From contig JBMONI010000001.1 in the NCBI GenBank assembly GCA_049324575.1, positions 1-34,082 on the forward strand: a DNA stretch of 34,082 nucleotides, written 5' to 3'. The notes beneath the pieces were generated by a model. It ran no database searches and was not told the origin of the DNA. It saw only the letters and a list, made by a program, of their open reading frames with translations. The position numbers were made by a program, and so were the translations under genes. Of the stretch, positions 1 through 8,410 are shown one piece after another; the stretch's first letter is position 1, and the number at the start of each line of letters is the position of its first letter. This DNA comes from JBMONI01 sp049324575. GTDB taxonomy: Bacteria > Omnitrophota > Omnitrophia > Omnitrophales > Aquincolibacteriaceae.

Positions 1-1759
1 CGGCCCCGCTCGTTCCTCCGCCAGGCGCGCCGAATAAAACCGAAAAACCTTTCGAAGTTTCCTTCAAAAGATAAGGCCAGAATCCACGGAGGGCGCCCGG
101 CTCCGCCGCGATCCAAGCCTCGAGATAGACTCCCAGAACAGCTTCCACGGCTTTTTCGTAACCCGGCCGGACCCGCATAACTTCGCGGATCCGTTTCATC
201 CCGCATCGGATTTCTTCCGAGATCTCATCGCCTGCGCTCTCCGCCCGACCTGGCGAAGGCTCCATTTCGCGCAGCATATTTCCTTTGGCGCTCTGCTCGT
301 CTTTTTCCCTTTCGAGCGCGCGGATCTCCTCCCGCAAGCGGTCAACGGCCGTCTGACTACGCTTACTTTCTTCCGACATCGCGGCAAACTTTCCCTCGGC
401 GCCGCGGATCTTTTCGAGAAGAGAAGCGATCTCCTTTTGGTATTCGTTTTTCTTACGCTCCCATTGTCCGCGCTCATTGCCGAAGCGGGCAAGATTCCCA
501 TCCATCTTGGATTTATGGCGGTCGCTCGTTTCGATGAAGGCTGCAAAACGATGATATTCATTCTTAACGCGAACCAATTCGGCGGCTAGTTCGAACGCCG
601 CGGACTTCCCTTGCTTGAGCAGTTCCTTGGACTGCGCCAAAGCTTCTTCCGAACCCTTGAGCTTAAGATCCGCATCGCGCATCTCTTTTTCGATCCGGCC
701 AAAATCCGTCGCGAAGGATTCGAAGTTTTGAGACTTTCCCGCAAGCTCAGCGCGGGTCCTGGCCAGCCGTTCCGCGAGTTGGGTCCGTTCGGTCTGGATC
801 TCGCCGCTCCGCGTCGCGGCGTTGAGCCGCTTCTCTTGGTTGAACTGGAGCTGCTGCTCGTTCTTTTCTTTCTGATTGATAAGCCCAAACCGTTTGGCTT
901 CGACTTCCGCGTGTTTGGCGCGCACCGATTGATAGGCCGCCTCTTCGGCGATTTTTCTCGCCTCTAACGCTTCGGTCTTTTGGCGCGATTCCTCGAGAAA
1001 AGCTTTTTGCCGGCTCTGATCCGAGGTGACCGCGTCTTTCTCGCTTTCGAGATGCTCGAGATCATAGAAAGCTTTCCGGATCTCGAGCGTCTTCAATTCT
1101 TCGTGTTTTTCTTTGAATTTTTCCGCTTTCTTCGCCTGGCGTTCGGCATACTGGATATTACGGTGGACTTCCTGAACGATGTCGTTGATCCGCAGAAGAT
1201 TTTGCTCGGTCTTTTCGAGTTTCCGGAGGGCCTCCTCCTTTTTGACCTTGTATTTCGAAATTCCGGCTGCCTCTTCAATGAGAAATCGCCGCTCGTCCGC
1301 ATCAGCATTCAGGATGTAATCAATACGGCCCTGGCCAATCATCGAATAGGCATTGGAACCGACCCCGGTGTCCAGGATCAAGTCCTGAACATCTTTTAAG
1401 CGAACCAGCGTTTTGTTGATGAGGTATTCGCTTTCCCCCGAACGGTAGAGGCGGCGCGTGATGGTCACTTCGCTGTAATCGATAGGAAGACCGCGGTCGG
1501 CATTATCAAAAGTCAGGGAGACTTCGGCATAGGCCAGAGGCTTGCGGAAATCCGTTCCGCTGAAAATAACGTCTTCCATTTTCGCGCCCCGGAGGAGTTT
1601 GGCACTCCGCTCTCCCAAGACCCAGCGGATCGAGTCCGAGATATTGCTCTTGCCGCAGCCATTCGGCCCGACCACGCAGGTAACGCCTTGGTCGAACAAG
1701 ACCTCCGTCTTGTTGGCAAACGATTTAAACCCCAGCAATTCGAGTTTTTTAAGACGCAT
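1..1759 (-). CDS. smc: Chromosome segregation ATPase SMC, N-terminal ~586 residues (3' end outside window)
   Basis: This is the N-terminal part of the SMC condensin subunit, which works with ScpA/ScpB to organise and segregate the chromosome. The translation opens MRLKKLELLGFKSFANKT, has a Walker A motif GPNGCGKS at residues 31-38 and a Q-loop region IGQGRID near residue 141. It continues as a long Lys/Glu-rich coiled coil from about residue 165 to 530. The hinge appears to begin with GYEKAVEAVLG, near residue 534. I translated the frame to base 2 and found no stop, so the gene is intact here and continues past base 1, with the rest of the hinge, second coiled coil and C-terminal head outside. 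The ATG at 1759 has an AAAGGAG ribosome binding site nine bases upstream. It follows fabF after 176 bases that hold an inverted repeat. The identification is secure. Confidence 0.96.
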   Translation of the reverse strand, partial: MRLKKLELLGFKSFANKTEVLFDQGVTCVVGPNGCGKSNISDSIRWVLGERSAKLLRGAKMEDVIFSGTDFRKPLAYAEVSLTFDNADRGLPIDYSEVTITRRLYRSGESEYLINKTLVRLKDVQDLILDTGVGSNAYSMIGQGRIDYILNADADERRFLIEEAAGISKYKVKKEEALRKLEKTEQNLLRINDIVQEVHRNIQYAERQAKKAEKFKEKHEELKTLEIRKAFYDLEHLESEKDAVTSDQSRQKAFLEESRQKTEALEARKIAEEAAYQSVRAKHAEVEAKRFGLINQKEKNEQQLQFNQEKRLNAATRSGEIQTERTQLAERLARTRAELAGKSQNFESFATDFGRIEKEMRDADLKLKGSEEALAQSKELLKQGKSAAFELAAELVRVKNEYHRFAAFIETSDRHKSKMDGNLARFGNERGQWERKKNEYQKEIASLLEKIRGAEGKFAAMSEESKRSQTAVDRLREEIRALEREKDEQSAKGNMLREMEPSPGRAESAGDEISEEIRCGMKRIREVMRVRPGYEKAVEAVLGVYLEAWIAAEPGALRGFWPYLLKETSKGFSVLFGAPGGGTSGA

Positions 1760-1777
1760 ACAAACTGACTCCTTTAA

Positions 1778-1821
1778 TCCACACTTTGAAGCGCATTATG
1801 AACGAAAAAACAAAGTGTGGA
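1778..1821 (-). promoter_or_regulatory. Perfect 11-bp inverted repeat in the smc leader
   Basis: The arms TCCACACTTTG and CAAAGTGTGGA (1778-1788 and 1811-1821) are exact reverse complements separated by 22 bases. On the smc strand the second arm ends two bases before the AAAGGAG ribosome binding site. The loop contains a run of six T and a CATAAT hexamer (1795-1800) that resembles a -10 element. It could be an mRNA hairpin controlling smc translation, or a repressor operator flanking a promoter. A terminator for fabF is less likely because the T-run is in the loop, not after the stem. The repeat is seen directly; the function is inference. Confidence 0.6.
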
Positions 1822-1935
1822 TACAAGAAATTCGCCCCGGCGCAGACCGCATCTTTGTTATTAGATTTTCGGCAAAAAGCGGGGGGCTCTTGAGAGAGAA
1901 TACGAACGGAAGACAAGGACAAAAAGGGATCCGGC

Positions 1936-3177
1936 TTATTCCTCGTAGGCCTTAAAAACCACGCTGGCATTATGACCACCGAACCCGAGAGAATTAGACA
2001 TGGCCACGCGGACCTTCTGGCGCAAAGCTTCGTTCGGAACATAATTGAGATCGCATTCGGGATCCGGAACCTTGTAATTGATAGTCGGCGGGATCAGGCT
2101 GTCCCTCATGGCAAGAACGCAGGCGATCGCTTCGATCGCCCCCGCCGCCCCCAGCGCATGGCCGGTCGCGGATTTCGTCGAACTGATCTTCGTCTTTCTG
2201 GCGTTCTCCTCGCCTAAAGCCTTCTTGATCGCAAGCGTCTCAACCTTATCATTAAGCGGAGTCGAGGTCCCATGGGCGTTGATATAATCGATCTCGGACG
2301 GCTTAACGCTCGCATCTCTCATGGCCGCAATCATGCAACGCGAGGCCCCTTCTCCGGTCGGATCCGGCGCCGTAATATGGCTGGCATCGGAAGTCATCCC
2401 GTATCCCACCAACTCAGCATAGATTCGCGCTCCCCGTTTCTTGGCATGCTCCAAGGTCTCCAGGACCAATACGCCGCAACCCTCCGACATCACAAAACCA
2501 TTTCGGGTCTTGTCAAATGGCCGTGACGCAGTCGAGGGATCCTCATTGTAGGTGCTTAATGCTTTCATCGCATCGAAACCTCCGAACCCAAGCATCGTAA
2601 TACAAGATTCGGTCCCTCCGGCCAGCATGACATCGGCTTCACCGCGCTGAATGATCTTGAACGCATCTCCGATCGCGTTCGAGCCGGTCGCACATGCAGT
2701 CGCAACGCAGTTGTTCGGTCCCTTGAGTCCAAAATTGATCGAGACCTGTCCCGGCGCCATGTTCACGATCAACATGGGGATCAGAAACGGCGAAATCCGG
2801 TTCGGGCCCTTCGCCAGCATCACTTTGTGCTGCTCTTCGATGACCCGAAGCCCGCCGATCCCCGAACCAATCAGCACGCCGATCCGATAAGGATCTTCGG
2901 ACGCGATCTCCAGCTTTCCATCCTCGATGGCCATTTTTGAACAAGCCACCGCGAACTGGACAAACCGGTCGGATTTTTTGATCTCTTTGGGCGTGAAAAA
3001 CGGCGAGGGGTCGAAGTTTTTGACTTCGCCGGCTACTTTGGAATTGAAGTGCCGGGACTCAAGCTGAGTAAGCGGGCCGACCCCGCTTTTCCCATGAATG
3101 AGCGCTTGCCATGATTCCTCCGCAGTATTGCCGACGGGAGAAATCATCCCGATCCCTGTGACTACGACACGTCGCAT
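1936..3177 (-). CDS. fabF: 3-oxoacyl-[acyl-carrier-protein] synthase II (KAS II)
   Basis: This condensing enzyme of type II fatty-acid synthesis joins malonyl-ACP to a growing acyl-ACP in the cytosol. At 413 residues it has the family's usual length. The thiolase-fold active site is visible: catalytic Cys162 in VATACATGSNAIGDA, His302 in NAHGTSTPLND, and Lys335/His340 in TKSATGH, close to E. coli FabF numbering. The C-terminal NSLGFGGHNAS loop is present. The ATG at 3177 opens MRRVVVTGIGMISPVG. There is no clear ribosome binding site before it and no in-frame upstream start, so translation may rely on coupling to acpP, whose stop lies 45 bases upstream. It is the last fab gene of the operon. 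Confidence 0.97.
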   Translation of the reverse strand: MRRVVVTGIGMISPVGNTAEESWQALIHGKSGVGPLTQLESRHFNSKVAGEVKNFDPSPFFTPKEIKKSDRFVQFAVACSKMAIEDGKLEIASEDPYRIGVLIGSGIGGLRVIEEQHKVMLAKGPNRISPFLIPMLIVNMAPGQVSINFGLKGPNNCVATACATGSNAIGDAFKIIQRGEADVMLAGGTESCITMLGFGGFDAMKALSTYNEDPSTASRPFDKTRNGFVMSEGCGVLVLETLEHAKKRGARIYAELVGYGMTSDASHITAPDPTGEGASRCMIAAMRDASVKPSEIDYINAHGTSTPLNDKVETLAIKKALGEENARKTKISSTKSATGHALGAAGAIEAIACVLAMRDSLIPPTINYKVPDPECDLNYVPNEALRQKVRVAMSNSLGFGGHNASVVFKAYEE

Positions 3178-3222
3178 GATTTGGTAAGAGCTGAACGTAG
3201 AACGCCTTAAGTTCCAGGAGGG

Positions 3223-3462
3223 CTATTTTGCAGCCGATTTTTCTTCGATATACCGGATCGCATCGCCCACGGTCTGGATCTTCTCCGCATCCTCATCCGG
3301 AATTTCGATCCCGAACTCCTCTTCAAGGGCCATGACCAATTCAACGGTATCCAAAGAATCGGCTCCAAGGTCGTCCACGAAAGAAGCCTCGGGTGTGACT
3401 TCTTCGGCTTTGACGCCTAACTGCTCAACGATGATTTCACTGATTTTATCCTGAATCGCCAT
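3223..3462 (-). CDS. acpP: Acyl carrier protein
   Basis: This 79-residue acidic protein carries the growing acyl chain on a 4'-phosphopantetheine arm. The attachment serine sits in the invariant motif GADSLDTVELVMALEEEF, Ser36 or close to it. It is followed by the typical helix III region GIEIPDEDAEKIQTVGDA. The ATG at 3462 has a strong AGGAGGA ribosome binding site five bases upstream, suited to a very abundant protein. It lies between fabG and fabF, the common order in bacterial fab operons. Confidence 0.98.
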   Translation of the reverse strand: MAIQDKISEIIVEQLGVKAEEVTPEASFVDDLGADSLDTVELVMALEEEFGIEIPDEDAEKIQTVGDAIRYIEEKSAAK

Positions 3463-3489
3463 GGATTCCTCCTGTTTGACTGCCTTGAT

Positions 3490-4233
3490 TTAACTTATAA
3501 GCCCCCCGTCCACTACCAGCACTTGGCCGGTCATATAACGGGACGCATCTGATGCTAGGAAAACCGCGACATCCGCGATATCCTGAGGATCCCCTAGTCT
3601 TCCGAGAGGGATCTGTTCTTTAATCTTCCCTCTCAGTTCCTCAGGCAATTTCTCCGTCATGCTGGTCTTAATGAATCCAGGCGCAATCGCATTGGCCCGG
3701 ACATTCCGTTTTGCTAGCTCTTTGGCTACCGACTTCGTGAAGGCCAGCATCCCCGCTTTGGATGCCGCATAATTCGCCTGGCCGGCATTGCCCGTAATCC
3801 CCACCACCGAGGACACGTTGATGATGACACCCGAACGCTGCTTCATCATCGGCCGAGAACAGGCTTTCGTAAACAGAAAAACACTTTTCAGATTTGTCGA
3901 AAGAACATCGTCCCAATCTTTTTCGGACATCACCGGCATCAACGTATCACGTGTGATGCCCGCGTTGTTGACAAGTATATTAAGCAAACCATAGGTGTCA
4001 AGCGCTTTTTTGACGACTTCCTGCACTTCGTCAGCATTCGCAACGTTTGCCCCTGTCAGGACATACGAACAATTCGGAAATTGTTTGATCATCGTTTCCG
4101 TGTCCTTCAAATTTGCTTCGGAACTCGCCGATAAAACGAGTTTCGCCCCTTCCCGCGCAAACGCAACCGCGATCGCCTGTCCGATCCCGCGGCTTGCTCC
4201 CGTGATCAATGCAACTTGGTCTTTGAGCATCAT
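3490..4233 (-). CDS. fabG: 3-oxoacyl-[acyl-carrier-protein] reductase
   Basis: This NADPH-dependent short-chain dehydrogenase reduces 3-oxoacyl-ACP in the fatty-acid elongation cycle. It has the TGASRGIG cofactor motif at residues 11-18, NNAG at 89-92, and the catalytic Ser142, Tyr155 and Lys159 (NYAASK). It ends in the usual VDGG. I chose the ATG at 4233 (247 residues) because a GAGGTG ribosome binding site lies six bases upstream. A GTG at 4242 would add three residues and give a 4-base overlap with fabD, but it would sit on top of that site. A second ATG at 4230 is also possible. It is translationally coupled to fabD. Confidence 0.96.
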   Translation of the reverse strand: MMLKDQVALITGASRGIGQAIAVAFAREGAKLVLSASSEANLKDTETMIKQFPNCSYVLTGANVANADEVQEVVKKALDTYGLLNILVNNAGITRDTLMPVMSEKDWDDVLSTNLKSVFLFTKACSRPMMKQRSGVIINVSSVVGITGNAGQANYAASKAGMLAFTKSVAKELAKRNVRANAIAPGFIKTSMTEKLPEELRGKIKEQIPLGRLGDPQDIADVAVFLASDASRYMTGQVLVVDGGLIS

Positions 4234-4238
4234 GGCAG

Positions 4239-5180
4239 TCACCTCACGATTTTCTCGGTCAATAAGGTTTTTTCCAATTCCTCAAGGTCCTTGACGGCGC
4301 CGCAGGGAAAAATCTGAAGGGAGGGTTGGCACTTTTTCGCAAGCCCTTTGAGAACCTTGCCGGGCCCAATCTCCAAGTAATGTAAAAACCCCGAACCTTG
4401 CGCCTGCCTCATCGTCTCGACCCAACGCACAGGGCTTGTAAGCTGTTTCGCCAGCAGCCGTTGAATCTCCAGGGGACACGAAACCGCCCGAGGTTCAGCA
4501 TTCGGGACAAAAACACACGCGGGGGCTTTGAACGATACGCGACCGATAGCTTTTTCAAGATCCTGCCGGGCCGATTCCATTAAAGTCGAGTGAAACGCTC
4601 CCCCTACCTTCAGAGGGATCGCCCGTTTTGCCCCGCGTTCTTCGGCCAGCGCACAAGCTTTTTGGATCGTCTCGACACTCCCCGAAAGAACGATCTGCTC
4701 GGGCGTATTGAGATTGGCGACTTCGCATCCGGCTTCAGCCGCAAGACTCTCACAATCTTTCTGCGCCAATCCCAGGATTGACGCCATGGTCCCTGGCCTT
4801 TGTTTCGCCGCATCTTCCATGGCCTGAGCGCGAGAAACCACAAGCCGCAAGCCATCTTCGAATCCGAAAACCCCGGCTGCAGTCAATGCGCTGAACTCTC
4901 CGAGACTGAGCCCCGCCGTCCATGCCGGCTTGAGCGCGGGGTATTTCTCTTCGAGCGCTTTAAGCATGGCGATGCTCACCGTATAGATCGCGGGCTGCGC
5001 GTATAAAGTGCGGGTCAGTTCCTCTTCGGGACCCTCAAAGCAAAGGCGTGTCAGGGAATAGCCAACGACAGTATCCGCTTGATCGAAGATCTTTCGGGCG
5101 GCGGGAAGATGCTCATAGAGGTCTTTGCCCATCCCGACGAACTGGGCTCCTTGACCTGGAAATAAAAATCCGATCTTCAT
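4239..5180 (-). CDS. fabD: Malonyl-CoA:ACP transacylase
   Basis: This enzyme transfers malonyl from CoA to ACP, supplying the extender unit for KAS enzymes. The 313-residue protein has the N-terminal FPGQGAQ motif, the nucleophile Ser92 in GLSLGEFSAL, Arg117 and His197 in GAFHSTLM. The residue before the nucleophilic serine pair is Leu91, where E. coli and Bacillus enzymes have His (GHSLGE). I recall the Leu form in some other phyla, so activity is probably normal. The gene starts 19 bases after fabH and ends just before the fabG start. No strong ribosome binding site is visible immediately upstream of the ATG. Confidence 0.96.
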   Translation of the reverse strand: MKIGFLFPGQGAQFVGMGKDLYEHLPAARKIFDQADTVVGYSLTRLCFEGPEEELTRTLYAQPAIYTVSIAMLKALEEKYPALKPAWTAGLSLGEFSALTAAGVFGFEDGLRLVVSRAQAMEDAAKQRPGTMASILGLAQKDCESLAAEAGCEVANLNTPEQIVLSGSVETIQKACALAEERGAKRAIPLKVGGAFHSTLMESARQDLEKAIGRVSFKAPACVFVPNAEPRAVSCPLEIQRLLAKQLTSPVRWVETMRQAQGSGFLHYLEIGPGKVLKGLAKKCQPSLQIFPCGAVKDLEELEKTLLTEKIVR

Positions 5181-5199
5181 CTTGCGCGTCCGTCTTTCC

Positions 5200-6192
5200 T
5201 TACCATCGGATCGCGCTTGCGGCCCACGTTAATCCGCCGCCGAACGCGACCAGAACGATCCGGTCGCCCTTTTTGACCCGGCCGGACTTCACGGCCTCGC
5301 AAAGCGCCACAATGGTGGAAGCGCTCGACATGTTCCCGTATTTATCGACGTTGATGAAGACTTTTTCCATGGGAACTTCCAGGCGATCGGCCACCGCCGT
5401 CAAAATACGATGATTGGCCTGGTGAGGAATGATCATATCGACATCCGTCATGGTCCATCCCGCTTTTTCGAGGACCTTGCGGACCGCATTTTCCATCGTC
5501 TTGACAGCGATCTTAAAGATCTCGGAGCCCTGCATTTTGAGGAAGTGGAGCCCTTGACGGACGCTTTCCTCCGTAGAGGGATTCGCGGAACCTCCCCCCG
5601 GAATCTGCAAAAGCTCCGCCTGGTTCCCGTCGGCTCCTAAATAAGACGCGCAAAGGCCGTGTCCTTTTTTCAAATCGACTCGTGAAACAATCGCGGCGCC
5701 CGCTCCGTCCCCGAACAGAACGCAGGTCGAACGATCTTTCCAGTTAATGAACTTGGAGAGGAGTTCGGCTCCGACGACAAGTATATTTTTATACAGCCCG
5801 GCACGGACAAATCCTTCCGCCACACCGAGCGCATAGGGAAAACCCGAGCAAGCCGCGGCCATATCGAAAGCGCCACACGAGGCTCCCAGCTTGGCTTGGA
5901 TATTGCACGCTGTGGATGGAAAGAACATATCGGGAGTGATGGTCGCAACCACGATGAGTTCGATATCAGCCGGTGTAAGTCCGGCATCCCGGATCGCATG
6001 TTTCGCGGCTTCAAGTCCGAGATCGCTTGTCCGCTGATGGGGTTCGGCGATCCTCCGCTCTTTGATCCCTGTCCGGGTGGTGATCCACTCATCGGACGTT
6101 TCGACCATTTTTTCGAGATCGTGGTTCGTCAATATGCGGGTCGGAAGGTAGGCTCCCAAGCCGGTGATCCCTACCGCGAACTTCTCACTCAC
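5200..6192 (-). CDS. fabH: 3-oxoacyl-[acyl-carrier-protein] synthase III (KAS III)
   Basis: This enzyme starts fatty-acid synthesis by condensing acetyl-CoA (or another primer) with malonyl-ACP. The triad is Cys115 in DMAAACSGF, His257 in PHQAN and Asn287 in KYGNMSSAS, and the C-terminal FGGGLTWA is present. I chose the GTG at 6192 (330 residues, MSEKFAVGITGLGAYLP) because a GGAGG lies nine bases upstream and the length matches the family. A longer in-frame extension to 6252 would lie inside plsX and adds non-conserved residues. The gene overlaps the 3' end of plsX by eight bases. Confidence 0.95.
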   Translation of the reverse strand: MSEKFAVGITGLGAYLPTRILTNHDLEKMVETSDEWITTRTGIKERRIAEPHQRTSDLGLEAAKHAIRDAGLTPADIELIVVATITPDMFFPSTACNIQAKLGASCGAFDMAAACSGFPYALGVAEGFVRAGLYKNILVVGAELLSKFINWKDRSTCVLFGDGAGAAIVSRVDLKKGHGLCASYLGADGNQAELLQIPGGGSANPSTEESVRQGLHFLKMQGSEIFKIAVKTMENAVRKVLEKAGWTMTDVDMIIPHQANHRILTAVADRLEVPMEKVFINVDKYGNMSSASTIVALCEAVKSGRVKKGDRIVLVAFGGGLTWAASAIRW

Positions 6193-7225
6193 CCTTGGCC
6201 CCCTCCGGCTTGCGGCTGGCATGATGGTTGTTGATCTGTGCGATCTGCTCAACGATATGCCGATTCACCTGTCGCAAGACCATGTCGCCGGAAACCCGGA
6301 TCGCATTGCGGATGGCTTTGGCTGAGGAAATCCCATGGCTGATGATCACCGTCCCATCGACACCCAGGAGCGGAGCTCCCCCTGCTTCTTCGAAATCCGT
6401 CTGTTTTTTGATCCCGTCCATGGCAGGCCGGAAGAAAGCGGCCGCCAGAAGCATCAGAGGATTTTTCTTGAATTCGCGGGACATCAGCTCCACGGCGGTC
6501 TCGAGCATGCTTTCGATCATTTTGAGGACCACATTTCCGACGAAACCGTCGCAGATAATACAATCGACCTTCCCACTGAAAAAATCACGGCCTTCGATAT
6601 TGCCGGCGAAATTCAAACCCGAATCCCGAAGCAGCTTATAAGCCTCCTTCAGGGCTTCCGTTCCTTTGGATTCCTCTTCTCCGATATTTAAAAGGGCAAT
6701 GGACGGTTTTTTCTTTTTGTAGATCGCGGTCGCATAAATCTGGGCCATGACCGCATACTGGAAAAGTTCTTCCGCCGAGGGACTGATATTGGCTCCGACA
6801 TCCATCGTCACGGAAATACCCCTCAAGGTCGGGGTCCCGATCGCGATCCCGGGACGGCGGATCCCGGGCAAAAGCCCAAGATGCAGCGTCGAAACCGCCA
6901 CGGCCGCCCCTGTATTTCCCGCCGTCATGACCGCGTCCACTTCTTTGCGCTTGAGAAGATCGACGGCCACGGCGATCGACGAGTCTTTTTTCTTTTTCAG
7001 GGCAGCCACGGGAGAATCGCCCATCTCAATGATCTGGGAGGCCTCTTGGATGCGGATCTTCCCGCCGATCACTTTGTGCTTATTGAGCTCGCTCTTGAGC
7101 GCTTCGGTCTGTCCGACCAGAATGATCTCAAGATCCGAAAAATCATTGGCGGCCCGCACCGCCCCTTCAACGACCACCTGCGGCGCATAATCGCCGCCCA
7201 TCCCATCGACCGCGATCCGGATCAT
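6185..7225 (-). CDS. plsX: Phosphate acyltransferase PlsX
   Basis: PlsX turns acyl-ACP into acyl-phosphate, which PlsY uses to acylate glycerol-3-phosphate, so it links fatty-acid and phospholipid synthesis. The 346-residue translation opens MIRIAVDGMGGDYAPQ, the family signature, and carries SPVAALKKKKDSSI, AGNTGAAVA and the central CDGFVGNVVLKMIE block. The rpmF-plsX-fabH order is a very common bacterial arrangement. The ATG at 7225 is six bases after the rpmF stop, with GGAG about twelve bases upstream. No plsY is in the window. Confidence 0.96.
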   Translation of the reverse strand: MIRIAVDGMGGDYAPQVVVEGAVRAANDFSDLEIILVGQTEALKSELNKHKVIGGKIRIQEASQIIEMGDSPVAALKKKKDSSIAVAVDLLKRKEVDAVMTAGNTGAAVAVSTLHLGLLPGIRRPGIAIGTPTLRGISVTMDVGANISPSAEELFQYAVMAQIYATAIYKKKKPSIALLNIGEEESKGTEALKEAYKLLRDSGLNFAGNIEGRDFFSGKVDCIICDGFVGNVVLKMIESMLETAVELMSREFKKNPLMLLAAAFFRPAMDGIKKQTDFEEAGGAPLLGVDGTVIISHGISSAKAIRNAIRVSGDMVLRQVNRHIVEQIAQINNHHASRKPEGAKGE

Positions 7226-7231
7226 TGGTCT

Positions 7232-7429
7232 TTATTTCTCCTTCGATTCTTTGACCTTCAAGGTCAGGACCTGTTTCCCGCGATAATGTCCGCATAAGGG
7301 ACAGACACGGTGCGGAACGATCCACGCCCCGCAATTCGAACACTTCGAAAGCGATTTCATCGCCAGGGCATCATGGGAACGCCGCAGACGTGTGCGCATA
7401 TTAGAATGACGCCGTTTTGGATTTGCCAT
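7232..7429 (-). CDS. rpmF: 50S ribosomal protein L32
   Basis: This 65-residue basic protein of the large ribosomal subunit opens MANPKRRHSNMRTRLRRSHD, typical of bL32. It keeps a zinc-ribbon arrangement, C30-SN-C33 and C43-PL-C46, so this is the zinc-binding (C+) paralogue type. The ATG at 7429 has a GGGAGG ribosome binding site nine bases upstream. It begins one base after the yceD-like stop, the conserved yceD-rpmF pairing. Confidence 0.97.
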   Translation of the reverse strand: MANPKRRHSNMRTRLRRSHDALAMKSLSKCSNCGAWIVPHRVCPLCGHYRGKQVLTLKVKESKEK

Positions 7430-7430
7430 C

Positions 7431-7904
7431 TTACTTTGCCTCCCTTTTCTTATTCCATATTTCTTTCAACCCGGAAAAAGCCTTATAGGTCATATGGTCC
7501 GCTTCGCTCGCCTTTGAATCCGTCCGTTGTTTTTTCGTATACGGCAATTTGCATGTCTTGGGATCCGGACACTGATAGGCAATCCCATGTTTTAACAGCA
7601 GCATCTCCCGCAGATCGCCTGACGCATCAATGACCTCGGACTGCTTCGTTTCATAATACAACTTAAAATCATGCAGGATCCGTTCCGGGATCTTCTTCAA
7701 ACACCGTCCACAAATATGTTCTACCGAACATTCCAACCGGCCCTCGAAGACAACCACTTCCGGCCCTTTTTCCACCGTGCCGGACATGCGCACCGGAGTA
7801 CGATAAGTCAGATCAACGAATTCAAGCTCCCATTCCTTGGGCGAATATTCCGCTTCGACCGGAACCTTAACATTTTCCTGAAATCGCGATAAGGTGATCA
7901 ACAT
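7431..7904 (-). CDS. yceD: YceD/DUF177 family protein
   Basis: This 157-residue protein belongs to the DUF177/YceD family, which almost always precedes rpmF; in some bacteria and in plants it is implicated in 23S rRNA accumulation. A first Cys cluster (ECSVEHICGRCL) and a second (CPDPKTC) fit the family pattern of a Cys pair in the middle and another near the C-terminus. The C-terminus is Lys-rich. I chose the ATG at 7904 (MLITLSRFQENV); the frame stays open upstream but the extra residues would come from the end of coaD. It starts 14 bases after the coaD stop. Confidence 0.85.
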   Translation of the reverse strand: MLITLSRFQENVKVPVEAEYSPKEWELEFVDLTYRTPVRMSGTVEKGPEVVVFEGRLECSVEHICGRCLKKIPERILHDFKLYYETKQSEVIDASGDLREMLLLKHGIAYQCPDPKTCKLPYTKKQRTDSKASEADHMTYKAFSGLKEIWNKKREAK

Positions 7905-7918
7905 CGCAGGCCAACGCC

Positions 7919-8410
7919 TTATCTCGCCTTCAATTTCGCTTTCATCGCCGCCGCCACAAAGCCAGGCACATATCCCGAAATGTCGCCCTGGCACGCAGCG
8001 ATCTCCTTGATCAACCGCGAGGAGATATAAAAATGATTTTCGGACGGCATCAGAAAAATGGTTTCGATCGCATTGTCCGAAAGTTGACGGTTCGTCAAAG
8101 CCATTTGGAACTCGTAATCGAAATCCGAGGTCGCCCGCACCCCGCGCAAAATACTCCGCACCTTGCGCTTTCGGGCATAATCGACCGTGAGCCCCCGATA
8201 GGTCTCGACATGCAGACCGGGCATTCCCGCAACCGCTTTGCGGACCATGCGCAATCGCTCTTCGAGAGAAAAAAGCGTTTTCTTCTGCCCATTGACCGCG
8301 AGCACGATATAGATCTCGTCAAAGAGCCGTCGGGCCCTGCGGACCAGGTCCAGATGCCCGTTCGTGAGCGGATCAAAAGTCCCCGGATAAATAGCTTTTC
8401 GTTTCTCCAT
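7919..8410 (-). CDS. coaD: Phosphopantetheine adenylyltransferase
   Basis: CoaD makes dephospho-CoA from 4'-phosphopantetheine and ATP, the penultimate step of CoA synthesis. This fits with the neighbouring acpP and fab genes that need CoA and phosphopantetheine. The 163-residue translation has AIYPGTFDPLTNGH, with the nucleotidyltransferase motif TNGH at residues 16-19, the RGVRATSDFDYE block and the C-terminal ISSRLIKEIA motif. The ATG at 8410 lies inside the end of rsmD, giving a 38-base overlap. An AAAGG abuts the ATG directly, too close for a normal ribosome binding site, so coupling to rsmD is likely. An in-frame TTG upstream would add 15 non-conserved residues. Confidence 0.95.
   Translation of the reverse strand: MEKRKAIYPGTFDPLTNGHLDLVRRARRLFDEIYIVLAVNGQKKTLFSLEERLRMVRKAVAGMPGLHVETYRGLTVDYARKRKVRSILRGVRATSDFDYEFQMALTNRQLSDNAIETIFLMPSENHFYISSRLIKEIAACQGDISGYVPGFVAAAMKAKLKAR

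Noticed and set aside
611..1399. Hydrophobic plus-strand open frames of 118 and 139 residues opposite smc
   Set aside because: They mirror the Lys/Glu-rich coiled coil of smc, which reads as Phe/Leu-rich on the other strand; no initiation signals support them.
6193..6252. N-terminal extension of fabH to 6252
   Set aside because: It overlaps conserved plsX coding sequence and adds non-conserved residues; the GTG at 6192 has a good ribosome binding site.
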